In this document: in pieces, positions 21,976 through 33,647 of the stretch
Position numbering within the stretch: position 1 is the stretch's first letter
Layout of the letters: each line of letters opens with the position of its first letter
Assembly: GCA_963681505.1 (NCBI GenBank)
Contig: OY811990.1
Span: 5,696,708 to 5,760,707 of the forward strand
Source: Eunapius fragilis
Taxonomy: Eukaryota > Porifera > Demospongiae > Spongillida > Spongillidae
DNA length: 64,000 nucleotides
Direction of reading: 5' to 3'
Notes under the pieces: model-generated
What the model was told of the DNA's origin: nothing
Database searches by the model: none
The model's input: the letters and a program-made list of their open reading frames with translations, nothing else
Translations under genes and position numbers: made by a program

Positions 21976-22575
21976 TTACATGCTCTGACCAGTGATGGGT
22001 GTGTACATACTACCACATGTACCTAGACTTTTGGTAGGTGCATGTGTTTGTAATAGCACCCCCCCCCCCCCCTCACATGAAGGGCTATGATACTTGTCGT
22101 AGATGAAGAACATGGTTAGAAACACCATCTCCACGTCATAGATTGTGCTGGTATCGTCCGAGACACTTAGCACACGCTGGACTATGGGATGTAGGATACT
22201 TCCTATGGAGGCGAGGGCAAATTTGATTGGGTAGATCAATATGGGCGCCGCCTTCCCCACAGCAATCAGCTGCCATTGGTCGTTCAACAGACGTGCCCTT
22301 CTGACATTATGTAGGTCATGAGGGAGACACACGTTATGGTGCCTGTAATAACAAGCAGACGGAAGGCTATCCTGAAGGCCAGTAGACCTTCCCCGTTAGC
22401 GTCCCCTTTGTACTCATGTATCTAACACCACGGGCCGTTAGGACCATAGGCGCCTTCTATGTATGGGACCTGAAGTACTAAAGAGAATGGTATAACCATG
22501 GATGTGTGTGCAACCTTTATCCATGAACCAACTGACTTATGAATATGATCATTTATCATCAGGTACATGTGTTGT
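21976..22575 (-). pseudogene. cAMP-receptor-like GPCR C-terminal half, disabled (set 2)
   Basis: This is homologous to the open frame at 50265-50861. Two lesions are visible. The conserved PWCWI motif of the second extracellular loop reads PWC-stop-I (TAG at 22422-22424, reverse strand). In addition, 10 bp are missing after the ATAATG of the fifth transmembrane segment (near 22307), shifting the frame. It lies antisense between TRRAP and RACGAP1 exons. A C-run of about 14 bases is present near 22058-22072. Confidence 0.75.
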
Positions 22576-22838
22576 GTAGATAAGTGGTAAAGATTGGTTT
22601 GCATGGGCCAGATGTGTTAGAAACATGAAAGGAAGTGTATTATGCTATAGATACACATACTCACCCTACAAAGACAAGGCAAATGTCTTACCCTTGATGG
22701 TCCAAGCGAGTGCGCAACTTTTAACCATTGGTACAATGGTAATCTCATGTATCCAAAAATGATTTTAGTCCAAATTAGAAACCTATAGAAAATTTTACTG
22801 GCCACTCCCCCTTGCTGACCACACCCTCTTGACTACAG

Positions 22839-23106
22839 GAAGCAGACCACGCCTCCTTCTGTCCCACATGCATCCCACAAGTGCCAGCTATTGTTGTCCA
22901 CTGTGTACATGAGATTGAGCAAAGAGGCCTAGCAGATGTGGGACTGTATCGGGTACCAGGGTGAGTGCACCACTTCAACACCAGCCCCTCCATCACCTCT
23001 CCATCCTCTCACCTGTAGCTCTGATAAGGTGGTCAAGGAGCTCAAGTAGCGTCTGCTGAAGGCCAAAGGGAACCCTTCCTTCTTGGAGGGAGTGCAGGAC
23101 ATCAAT
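22839..23106 (+). pseudogene. RACGAP1: RACGAP1-like RhoGAP fragment (set 2), truncated
   Basis: Two RhoGAP exons remain. Exon 22839-22960 encodes VPAIVVHC and [16 protein letters not shown] with the catalytic Arg codon CGG at 22950-22952. Exon 23019-23106 has a stop (TAG at 23047-23049, where the other copies read GAG or AAG) and ends abruptly after the GVQDIN codons. From 23107 the sequence is unrelated. The C-terminal five exons are absent and the TRIM gene starts only at 26629, so about 3.5 kb of other DNA replaces them. Confidence 0.88.
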
Positions 23107-23135
23107 TTAATTCTCCGCGGCATAAACATACGGTC

Positions 23136-24400
23136 ATGTCAAGCGCACCGGTAAGTATATGTTTGGGGTATTTAAATAGTGTGACAAGTTGTGCATTGTG
23201 TTTGATCTTTGCCAAATAGCTTCCACCATGCAATCAGACGTTTCCCTACCCCTCAAAGTACAGACAGCACATCGCTGGGCGTCCTCACAAATTATTCTTT
23301 TGAAGCCTTACAATTCACACATCTACCAGTACACCGAATGCAAATGAAGAGGTTGAACTTCCGATTCTGAGAGATGTACGAGACGGCAACGCGTGATTCT
23401 GACATCGACAACAAAGCTGATGACACGTCTTATCTTGAAGACCTTAATTTTCGAGGAGATAAATGATAAAGCTGGGCAAACCAATGGAAGTTATTTTCCT
23501 TTTCCTTCGAAGATCTTTGCTCAGTTGTACTTGCTGCTAAACAGTCCGCATCCCATGGTATGTTTTTTAAATTAATATTGCTAATTTTTAGTGGCACTTT
23601 TTCCCCCCCAGGGAGTTCATTTGTGCTGTTTATCCTTAAACACATTGGAATTCAAACACCAAGTCTATCTGATATTAAGACCTTTAAGCTACCTGGCAGA
23701 CAGATTCCTGCAAGGGTAAGGGTTAAAAATATTACTTACAGTTAGTAAATATTTTTTTTCAACTAGCATGCTAATGATCATGGAGTTCCATTTTATTCTG
23801 TGCCATTGGATGCTGTTATACGTCAGTGTCTTGGTCGACCTGACATAGCGAGCAGCCTAGTGAGGTATCCTGTACACGTTGAGGGCACATATCGGTAAGT
23901 TATACAGTTTAATGTAACTGTAAACCCATTTTATCTTGCCTGCCCAGGGAGATGTTTCATGCGAATCGTTGGCATTCAGATGCCAGGTTTTTTGTGCCAA
24001 TGGTAACTTTGCTTGAATATTTGTGAGGGATTGTGACTCCTTTCAACATTCCAAACTTGGTGTCCTGAAAGGAACTGTAGTGATGTACCACCATCAGGTA
24101 TTGTGATGGACGAGTATGTTGCAATAGGTGATGCATATTTTGCTGCAATAGACCAAACGCTGTCTAACAGTTTTAAAGTGTGACGGAGCCGTACTGCGAA
24201 TTGAAACATGAGTGAAAGTGGGAAGGTACATTTGGTACTAGCTGTGCAGTTGGGTTGTAAATCCTTTTCCTTTCCACACTGGTAAGCAGGGTGCCTACAC
24301 CATCTATGGCTGTAAGGTCAGCGTACACGCCAGCAAGAAATCTGAAGGAGCTGGTAGTAACAAGGTGGACATTGATGCTTATGTGTTGGGCACACTCTAG
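23136..24400 (+). pseudogene. Unrecognised spliced-gene remnant
   Basis: Several short open segments are bounded by good GT-AG signals: ATG at 23136 to GTAAGT at 23151; a segment with LFSFSFEDLCSVVLAAKQ ending at a donor near 23559; FVLFILKHIGIQTPSLSDIK to about 23714; exon 23767-23894 (PFYSVPLDAVIRQCLGRPDI); and 23948 onward (EMFHANRWHSDARFFVPMV). The last two join in frame as EGTY-R-EMFH. Downstream are stops, then DEYVAIGDAYFAAIDQTL and a final KVDIDAYVLGTL-stop at 24400. I do not recognise the family. In-frame stops and its insertion at the break of a RACGAP1 exon suggest a decayed gene or a transposon-carried gene. Confidence 0.45.
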
Positions 24401-24499
24401 CTTTGTCCAGCTATTATATAAATGTCTGTGTTAACATGTCTCTCTTTCCCCTCCCCCATCTTTTGTCTCTCTTCATCTCCTGCTCTTTGGATCCTTTTC

Positions 24500-25912
24500 C
24501 TTCTCTCTCCCCCGCCACCACTCACCCAAGCCACCACTCTCACCCCCGCTACCACTCTACCCCACCACCACTCTCCCCCACCACCACTCTCCACCACCAC
24601 CACTCTCCCCCACCACCACTCCCCCCACCACCACTCTCATCCACCAACACTCTCCCCCACCACCACTCTCCCCCACCACCACTCTCCTTCACCACCACTC
24701 TCCTTCACTACCACTCTCCCACCACCACCACTCCCCCACCACCACTCTCCCCCACCACCACTCCCCCCACCACCACTCTCACCCACCACCACTCTCCCCC
24801 ACCACCACTCTCCTTCACCACCACTCTCCCATCACCACCACTCCCCCCACCACCACTCTCCCCCACCACCACTCTCCCCCACCAACACTCCCCTACCACC
24901 ACTCCCCCGCCACCACTCTCCTCCACTACCACTCTCCCCCACCACCACTCTCCCCCACCATCTCCCCCACCACCACTCTCCTTCACCACCACTCTCCCCC
25001 ACCACCACTCTCCCCCACCACCACTCTCCCCCACCACTCTCCCCCACCACTCTCCACCACCACTCTCCCCCACCACCACTCTCCTCCACCACCACTCTCC
25101 CCCACCACCACTCCCCCCACCACCACTCTCCCCCACCACCACTCTCCCCCACCATCACTCTCCCCCACCACCACTCACCACCACCACCACTCTCCCCCAC
25201 CACCGCTCCCCCCACCACCACTCTCCCCCACCACCACTCTCCCACCACCACCACTCCCCCCACCACCACTCTCCCCCACCACCACTCTCCCCCACCAACA
25301 CTCCCCTACCACCACTCCCCCGCCACCACTCTCCTCCACTACCACTCTCCCCCACCACCACTCTCCCCCACCACCACTCTCCACCACCACCACTCTCCCC
25401 CACCATCTCCCCCACCACCACTCTCCTCCACCACCACTCTCCCCCACCACCACTCTCCCCCACCACCACTCTCCTTCACCACCACTCTCCCACCACCACC
25501 ACTCCCCCCACCACCACTCTCCCCCACCACCACTCTCCCCCACCACTCTCCACCACCACTCTCCCCCACCACCACTCTCCTCCACCACCACTCTCCCCCA
25601 CCACCACTCCCCCCACCACCACTCTCCACCACCACCACTCTCCCCACCAACACTCCCCCACCACCACTCTCCCCCACCATCACTCTCCCCCACCACCACT
25701 CTCCACCACCACCACTCTCCCCCACCACCACTCCCCCCACCACCACTCTCCCCCACCACCACTCACCCCCACCACCACTCCCCCACCACCACTCTCCCCC
25801 ACCACCACTCACCCCCACCTCCACTCTCCACCACCACCACTCTCCCTGCCACCACTCTCCTCCACCATCACTCCCTCCCACCACCACTCTCCCCCACTAC
25901 CACTCTCTGGCT
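24500..25912. repeat. CCACCACCACTCTCCC-type low-complexity array, 1.4 kb
   Basis: Tandem copies of a 15-17-bp unit (CCCCCACCACCACTCT with TTCA, TCCA and CACC variants) run on the + strand. Strong strand asymmetry (C on +, G on -) and absence of stops give long Pro/Thr/His/Ser frames on + and Gly/Val/Trp/Glu frames on -. These frames overlap one another and are not genes. Confidence 0.95.
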
Positions 25913-26628
25913 ATAGTGCAGTTGTAACTCGAGACTTTTCTACTGTCAATTGTGGGGAGTACATCCAGCTTGCAATGCTGAGGTACATGTAGATATTGTG
26001 TTCTTCATAATAACACTTCTTGCATTTATAGACACAATATGGAATTTTACGTGAGTGTTCAAAACGTCAAGTGGTATGGTGCATTGCTTAGTCCAAGGGT
26101 TCAACTAAATACTGTCAGCTGGAGGGCAACCCTTGCTAAATGAATACGACTGTCACCTTGTCCAGCTCAGCAATGTTGTCTTCACCACCTCCAGCGACAG
26201 CATCCAAAAAACCTGTGTCAAATCATCCACGAATGAAGCAACACATGTGTATTCCAAGAAGGTGCTTCTGTGCAGACCATGGAGAGAGAAGAAACTGTGT
26301 GCAGCATGCTAGAATATCATCATGACTGGACAAATAGATTGTATTGCTATAATGTGTATTCATTAATTAAACTACTGTTTTTAAAATACCTTAATGGCCT
26401 AGAATAATTATCAATGTAATCCTGAAATACATATGATTCATATATGACACATATTGATATTATTCATCTGTATCAGATTGTTTTAACAACCTGTACCAGA
26501 TGACTGCTGAACATATATGTATCAATACGTGATAACATAGTTTGGTACAGATATGATTACATTCTGACCCAATCATTAATCAGATATGTTCCGTATCTAC
26601 ATTATTGGCTGTGTATTTTCATTCCGCG
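25913..26628. other. Unassigned unique sequence between the C-rich array and TRIM copy B
   Basis: An exon-like piece (about 25905-25983) encodes RDFSTVNCGEYIQLAMLR before a GTACAT donor. Another open stretch (26140-26325) is rich in Ser/Pro/Lys and ends with several Cys. Neither is recognised. From about 26340 to 26600 the sequence is AT-rich with no gene. The last bases before 26629 match the TRIM flank again only near CCGCGATGTTG, so the shared TRIM promoter block is missing here. Confidence 0.35.
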
Positions 26629-29201
26629 ATGTTGAGATCGTCCGAACAAGACGACGTACGTAGCAGGTAAGCTCAAACACCCATTAACAGATATGTACTA
26701 TAATTTGCTATACGAATGGTCCCTCTAGTTATGGGCACAGCATAGACGTCCGCTCATTTATTTCCGTCCCAACTCTGCTAGATGTTATGTGGTCTTCTAT
26801 TTGTTGCTGCACAAGAACTATTGCCTTGTGGTATTGTTAAGGCTTCAAAGCCATCGCGCACGAAGTCACTTTCAAAAATGTTTTCTAAACTTCAAATAAT
26901 CTAATCGTTATCGTTTCCAATGCTATAATCAAGCTTGGTAGAGATCAAACAATACCTCGTCAGTGGTATATGACGTGTGTGGGGCAATGATATTCTCCTT
27001 CTTCCTATGGTATCAATTCATGTTCTTTCCCCCCCACAGATCTGGCCTATTCCCTCCACACACCATATGTCAGCTGTGCTCTAAGCCCTACACAGACCCT
27101 AGGATCCTTCCATGTCTACACTCTTTCTGTGGGCAGTGTCTGCATATGGAGATAGACAGGTCTGTGGACAAGCAGACGATGAAGTGTCCTACCTGTCAGA
27201 GAAGTACCACCATACCAGAGGGTGGAGTCAATGCTATACCTCAGAACCTCCATCTTGGCTTTGAGGTGGAGGTGGCTGGGTACATGTCCAAGATTGGCAG
27301 TGATGGTGAAAAGTCATGTGATGCTTGTATTGATGGGGGCAAGGGGCCTGCAGTGGTGTTCTGTTGTACATGTGAAGAGTTCCTCTGTACCTTATGTCAT
27401 GAGCACCACAGATGCAATAAGATACTTCACCATCACCAGATGGTAGGACTAGACCAGGAGTCTGTCAGACTACTTCCATCCATCATGACACCAACTGAAC
27501 ATCTCTGCTCCCAACCTCATCATGAGAAAAAGAAGTTAAAATTCTACTGTGAGACTTGCCAGTGTCTGGTCTGCAGAGGCTGTACCCTAGTCCTTCATAA
27601 GGACCACAGGATTGCTGAGGTGTGCAATATTGCAAAGGTCCACAGAGATGGAATGAGAGAGGCACTTGTGTGTGCACAGGAAATGGCCTCAAAGCTGACC
27701 AGTGCCATTGGTGCCAATGACAAGATGGCAGAACAGGTTGAGACTTCCAGAGAGAATGCCACACTGCTCATAAACCAAGCCTTTGAACAGCTCCACCAAG
27801 CCATAGAGGAAAGGAAGAAGACACTGTTGTCAGAGATGGAGGCCATTTCACTTTCCAAGACAACAGCTCTGTCCCTCCAGAAGGAACAGTTAGTGAAGAT
27901 ACAAGATGAGATTGGTCGCTACACTGAGATGACCTCCCACATCCTCCAGACCCACACTGACCATGAGGTGGTAGCCCTTGGGGATCTGCTACCCACTGCA
28001 CTGAAGGCCACCCTGAAGAAGGTTGGGGGAGTCTCCCTCACTCCCAGTCAGTCCAGTGACATACATGTGACCCTACAAACTGATTCTCTGATGAAGGAAC
28101 TCTCCATATTTGGTCATGTAATGACCTCATCTCCATCACAAAGCACATGGTCTTCTAAGTCAGCAGCCAGGATGGACAAGGTGTATAGTGTAAAAGTGGA
28201 GACCAAGAGCTCAGCGGGAGAGAGGTACCCATATGGTGGTCTTCAGGTGAAGGCTGAGCTGAGGCCCAAGTCACATGATGGAGCAGTTGTCCCAGGAAAG
28301 GTGGAGGACCATGCAGATGGTACCTACACCATCACCCTTACCCCTCAGGCTGCTGGTCCTCACCAGCTCCTCATCACAATGGATGGTGAACATGTACAGG
28401 GCAGTCCTCATGACCTTGATGTGAGGCCTAGCTACAGCACCTTATGTAACCCCCAGCAAGTTATTAGTTGTAGTGGTGGTCCTGTGAGTATTGCCATCCA
28501 TGACAGTGGAGACATCTATGTAGCCTGTAGTGATAACAGTATTCATGTGTTTGACCAAGATGGTCATGAGAAGAGAACCATAGGTAGTGGTGGGAGTGGT
28601 GATGGTCAGTTCAGTTCTCCATATAGTATATGTTGCTGACTATTACAATCATCGCATTCAGAAGCTGACAACAGGAGGACAGTTCCTACATAAGTTTGGC
28701 CAACATGGATCAGGTCAGGGACAGTTTAACTGCCCGATATCAGTTATTGTTGACCAAAGAGATAGGATGATTGTTATTGATCACCGCAATGACAGGGTGG
28801 TGATATTGGACCAAAATGGCAGCTGGCTAATGACCATAAATGGTAATGTCTCTGGTGCTCAGGGTTTTAAGTATCCAAGGGGTCTTGCCTTGGACCCTCA
28901 AGGAAACATCCATGTTGCAGCCTGGGGTTCTAACACCATCAAAGTCTTCACACCAGAAGGGACCTATGTCAGATCATATGGAGTTTTAACGGGTCCATCT
29001 GGAATAGCAATTGATGAAGAAGGTTACAGCCTTGTCTGTGAGAACAGTGGCAATTGTCTCTCCATCTTTGATCCTCAGGGAAACAAGATCCACACAGTTG
29101 GCAATCTCACTAATCCCAGTGGTGTTACTCTGGATCCTATAAGTGGTAGTCTGTATGTAGCCAACTATGGTGCTAAGACTGTATTGAAGTATTCTGTGTA
29201 G
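26629..29201 (+). pseudogene. TRIM-NHL (copy B), frameshifted in the NHL domain
   Basis: The first exon 26629-26666 and second exon 27040 onward match copies A, C and D: RING, two B-boxes, coiled coil, filamin and the start of NHL. B-box 1 keeps the CDAC ligand pair that A and C lost. At about 28631 a 23-bp stretch present in copy A (coding for part of SIKGDVMYV) is missing. The frame therefore ends at a TGA near 28637, in the first NHL blades. The rest of the propeller continues in another frame to 29201. The product would lack the NHL domain. The upstream promoter block shared by the other copies is also absent. Likely a recent pseudogene or a truncated RING-Bbox-filamin variant. Confidence 0.85.
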
Positions 29202-29279
29202 TGGTGATGTAATGATGATGTCATGTTTGCATGGCTTAGTAAGGCTGTGGGAATGAGATTAGAAACATGGTAAGAATGT

Positions 29280-29508
29280 TTGACCGAGGACATGACCCTA
29301 CCTCAGGGGTTAAACATAACAGACCCCAATAACCCAGTGTACCCTGACCTCTCCTCCTTAGAGCGGTGGACAACTATTGGAAACATATCATACTCAGGAG
29401 GTGTCCTGGGGTACACGCCCCCACTTCATTACTTCTCTGCCACACCCTGTCAGCCCATCACCTTTGTCATGAAGGCCTGCGATAACAACAGTGTGGATGT
29501 CCCCAAGC
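29280..29508 (+). pseudogene. Adhesion-gene fragment, plus orientation
   Basis: Open sequence encodes LPQGLNITDPNNPVYPDL, then ISYSGGVLGYTPPLHYF, then CDNNSVDVPK of the cadherin-like protein. Unlike the frameshifted copies it shows what normally precedes YSGGVL. It stops at about 29508, where orientation reverses. It follows the TRIM B stop by about 80 bp in the same direction, whereas elsewhere adhesion exons converge on TRIM. Confidence 0.65.
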
Positions 29509-29700
29509 ATCCCCCTCCACATAGTTGATGATGGTGTCATACATGAAGGCAACAGGGCCGTGGAGGTTCACCTCTGGAGGGTAGTTCACTTGCTGGATGT
29601 CCACTAGAATGTACTGATCAGGAGGACTGCTTTGGTACACCCCATCAAACAACACCACAGACATGTGCCTGGTACGTAGTTGTATCTCATTTGTCCCTAA
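29509..29700 (-). pseudogene. Adhesion-gene fragment, minus orientation
   Basis: The minus strand encodes GVYQSSPPDQYILVDIQQ, then VNYPPEVNLHGPVAFMYD, as at 1130-1250. The fragment is cut at INYVEG by the inversion junction near 29508. Confidence 0.65.
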
Positions 29701-30246
29701 GACACCAATGCATTGTGATGGGTGTGGCCATGAATTTAGTAGTTTTGGTCAGTGCGTTCTTAGGCCATGATTTGTCCCTTGATGTTGATTCGTTGCTGGT
29801 TTCCTTGGTGATGATATAAAACGTGCAGTCCAGCAGGCAATGGAATAACATCTGTATGGCTTACATGTAATGTAAACATCTGTATTATCCTCTTACATGT
29901 ATGGCCACCTCTTTGTCCCTCTCCTTAGAGATGACTTTTCATCGTGTTATCGTACACCTCTTCTTAAGGCACCAATGTGATGGATATGGACCAATGCATT
30001 GTGATGGATATGGCCATGAATTGAGTAGTTTTGGTCAATGGGGTGATGTGAAGGCCCTTTGAGTGTGTCAATGGTTGTGATGACCAAAGATTGATGTACA
30101 TGTATGGAGTGGGAGGGTCACATTGAGGAATCATATATATGTACTTCTGAAACTTCTGCTATACTTATATGTGTGTATGTGTGTGTGTGTCTGTGCCGGT
30201 GTGTGTATGTGTATGTGTGTGTACATGCTCCCCATGATATGATCCC
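29701..30246. other. Duplicated flank without a recognisable gene
   Basis: Parts of this stretch match 1260-1520 (CACCAATGCATTGTGATGG, the TGTACATGTATGGAG region and a GT tract near 30170-30220). It links adhesion-gene flank to TRRAP intron in set 3, as in set 1. No coding region is supported. Confidence 0.6.
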
Positions 30247-30777
30247 CTGCCAGACATATTCTAGACACAGACCTGCGTAACAAGTTTCTGCCTTGCATAG
30301 ACCATCTCTTTGACGAGAACCTTCTGATTGGATCAGGGTGGACCACCAGAGAAAGTGTGAGGTATTATCAGAGATGTGTCAGGTGTTAAGTGTGTGACAT
30401 GAGGGTGTTTGGTGTTTTGTGAGGGTGTGGTGTGATGTGAGGGTGTCACGTGTGATGTGAGGGTGTTTGTGATGTGAGGGTGTCAGGTGTTATGTGAGGG
30501 TGTAGTATGATGTGAGGGTGTTAGGTGTGATGTGAGGGTGTTAGGTGTTATGTGATATGATTGTGCTGTTATAAAATCATTTCCTCCCAACCAATCAGGT
30601 CTCTGGCATACAGTATACTGGCTGATCTGGTCCACCATATTCGTACCCAACTTACCCTGCAGCAGCTGTCAATGGCCGTCCACCCGTTTGCTAAAAATGT
30701 CCACGATGACACCATCCCTGTGAGCATCCAGATGATGTCATGCAAGCTGCTGCTCAACCTGGTGGAGAGCATCAGGG
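30247..30777 (+). pseudogene. TRRAP: TRRAP exon remnants (set 3)
   Basis: Two damaged TRRAP exons remain. At about 30250-30361 is the 3' half of the exon encoding HILATDLRNKFLPC; its 5' half is deleted, with CTGCC shared at the junction. At 30599-30777 is the 5' part of the exon encoding ILADLVHHIR and MSCKLLLNLVESIRV; it runs directly into the TG-rich sequence that normally lies beyond the following exon, so the 3' part and the next exon are lost. All earlier TRRAP exons are absent. Confidence 0.85.
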
Positions 30778-30947
30778 TGTGTGTGTGTGTGTGTTATGGT
30801 GTGGGTGTTTATGGTGACCTGCAAATGTATAACATACACCAAATGACAACAGCCATGCTGGAAATGTGTATATGTTAACTGACTAGAGAGGTGTGCTTCA
30901 TTTGGGGTTATTGTTGGGTCAGTGAAAAGTGACCTAACGTCACAATG

Positions 30948-31530
30948 TTACATGCTCTGACCAGTGATGGGTGTGTACTTACTACCACATGTACCTAGAC
31001 TTTTGGTAGGTGCATGTGTTTGTAATAGCCCCCCCTCACATGAAGGGCTATGATACATGTCATAGATGAAGAATATGGTTAGAAACACCATCTCCACGTC
31101 ATAGATTGTGCTGGTATCATCCGAGACGCTTAGCACACGCTGTACTATGGGACGTAGGATAGGTGAGGGCAAATATGATTGGGTAGATCAATATGGGCGC
31201 CGCCTTCCTCACAGTAATCAGCTGCCATTGGTCGTTCAGCAGACGTGCCCTTCTGACATACTTACACATTATGTAGGTCATGAGGGAGACACACGTTATG
31301 GCGCCTATAATAACAGGCAGACGGAAGGCTATCCTGAAGGCCAGTAGACCTTCCCCGTTAATGTCCCCTTTGTACTCATGTATCCAACACCATGGGTCAT
31401 TAGGAATAATAGGCGCCTTCTATGTACGAGACCTGAAGTACTGAAGAGAATGGTATAGCCATGGATGTGTGTGCAACCTTCAACCATGAACCAACTGGCT
31501 TATAAATGTAATCATTTATCATCAGATACA
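30948..31530 (-). pseudogene. cAMP-receptor-like GPCR C-terminal half, disabled (set 3)
   Basis: This is homologous to 50265-50861. The segment before PWCWI is altered, giving a frame change and TAA-TGA (around 31395-31410, reverse strand). A deletion of about 11 bp near 31160 removes part of the sixth transmembrane segment. The ATAATGTGTAAG portion lost in set 2 is kept here. Confidence 0.7.
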
Positions 31531-31810
31531 TGTGTTGTGTAGATAAGTGGTAAAGATTGATTTGCATGGGCCAGATGTGTTAGAAACATGAAAGGATGTG
31601 GAAACCTTTTATTATGCAATAGGCATATCATGTCTTACCCTTGATGGTCCAAGCAAACACGCATGTGTGCAACTTTCAACCATTGTTACAATGGTAATGT
31701 TATTCTTGAGTATCCAAAAAATTCCATTCAAATGCCCAAATTGAAAATTTCCCTTCATCATATTAGCGTACTGACCACTCCCCCTCACTGACCACACCCC
31801 TTCACTACAG

Positions 31811-33002
31811 GAAGCTGACCACGTCTCCTTCTGTCCCACGTGCATCCCAAGAGTGCCAGCTATTGTTGTCCACTGTGTGCATGAGATTGAGCAAAGAGGC
31901 CTAGCAGATGTGGGACTGTATCGGGTACCAGGGTGAGTGCACCACTTCAACACAAGTCCCTCCATCACCTCTCCATCCTCTCACCTGTAGCTCTGATAAG
32001 ATGGACAAGGAGCTCAAGAAGCGTCTGCTGAAGGCCAAAGGGAACCCTTCCTTCTTGGAGGGAGTGCAGGACATCAATGTGGTGTGTGGTGTGCTCAAGG
32101 ACTTCCTGAGGTGTCTGAGGGAACCTTTCCTCACCTTCAAGATGCATAATGCCTTCTTGCAAGCCTCTGGTATGGAGAGGGAAATAACTGAACCTACTGC
32201 ATTCATTCATTCATTCATCAGTGTACAAACAGAAAGTGAAGCTGAAGAGAATGGTCTGGCCTCTACCCTTGAGGCTATAGCTGAACTTCCTCCTGCTAAC
32301 AAAGACACACTGGCTTTTATCATCCAGCAGAAGTACACCCCACCTGTTGTATGTAAAGACGTGCATTCATACATCCTTGTGTGTCTACAGGGTTGCATCA
32401 CACAGTGAGTCTAACAAGATGCACACAGCCAGCCTTGCCAAAGTGTTTGGGCCTACTATTGTGGGCTTTGCTTGTGCAAACCCAGAGCCTTCAGACATGT
32501 GGAAGGACACACAGCTGCAACCAAAGGTTGTCTATTTGAATCCTCTGTGTGTAGCTCTAACTCCACTCTCTCCCTCATCCCCTCACCCAATGAACAGGTG
32601 ATGCAACGTTTGATGGGTATCTCTGGGGACTACTGGCGACAGTACTTGTCTCCTGTGGACAATCCTGAGCCCCAGTCCCCAGCCCCATCTGGTCAGTCCA
32701 GTCCTGGCATGGCTTCACCATCTACACCTGAGCAACGTCCAAGTAAGCAAGGGGGTGTGTGCCCATGTGTGGGGGCGTAATATGTACCACCCTTTCCTTG
32801 CACTTTCAGTTCCTGAGGGTCCCTTCCTTGGGTCTTGTCAGTCTCCAAGGTTTCCACCAAGAACCCCTGTTCCTGCCCAGTGAGTGGTTTATATGCACAT
32901 CAGTTCAAATGTGATGAGGTGTTCTCATAACACCATGTGTTATCTAGATGGTCTACTTCTAAGCCCAAGAGGGCTGGGACATTCTTTGCCCCTCCAAACT
33001 GA
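31811..33002 (+). CDS. RACGAP1: RACGAP1-like RhoGAP and C-terminus (copy C), N-terminus missing
   Basis: Seven exons fit: 31811-31932, 31991-32169, 32233-32332, 32391-32526, 32598-32742, 32810-32879 and 32948-33002. They encode a RhoGAP domain (IVVHC, IEQRGL, GLYRVPG with Arg finger at 31922-31924, LLKDFL-like, [10 protein letters not shown]), a Pro/Ser-rich tail and [17 protein letters not shown]. The closest match is RACGAP1/MgcRacGAP, the centralspindlin GAP needed for cytokinesis. Phases agree throughout. Aligned with human RACGAP1, the small intron 32170-32232 is needed to keep domain length. Six bases are missing in exon 3 (IIQQK against IILHLQK). The coiled-coil and C1 exons of a normal RACGAP1 are not found upstream, so a full protein is not encoded here. 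Expression would need a new start or a fusion transcript. Confidence 0.8.
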
Positions 33003-33315
33003 GCTGTGTGGTATACCAGACCTTCAATATTACATGTATTAATGTCTGTGATGAACAAAAGTTTATATTTGTATGACAGCTAACTATGATGAAAATGAAA
33101 GTGAGATCTTTTGTAAGATTACTTTGAGGTGATGTACGCACATAGCAGCCGCTGCCGCTACACTATACAATTCTTCGTTACTTCAGTTCTAATAGAGATA
33201 TCCACGCATGAAAACCACACCCATAAGCCCTGCACGTGAGGGCGTAGTCAGAGATTATCTCTCTATACTATCTCTGCTCTGCCGTAGTTCTCATATTCGA
33301 ATATCCGTTATCGTG

Positions 33316-33613
33316 ATGTTGAGATCGTCCGAACAAGACGACGTACGTAGCAGGTAAGCTCAAACACCCGTTAACAGATATGTACTATAATTTGCTATAC
33401 GAATGGTCCCCCTAGTTATGGCCACAGCATAGACGTCCGCTCATTTATTTCCGTCCCAACTCTGCTAGATATTATGTGGTCTACTATTTGCTGCTGTACA
33501 AGAACTATTGCCCTGTAGTATCGCAGGGGCGGATACAGGATTTTCCAAAAGGGGGGTTGAGACCCGCGATACGAAATGCGGGGGGAGGGGGGTGCTGTCC
33601 GCTTCAGGCCCGA

Positions 33614-33647
<34 letters not shown>

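Noticed and set aside
24397..25992. Long Pro/Thr/His/Ser-rich + frames and Gly/Val/Trp-rich - frames
   Set aside because: Low-complexity CCACCACCACTCTCCC array without stops; opposite strands and several frames are open at once.
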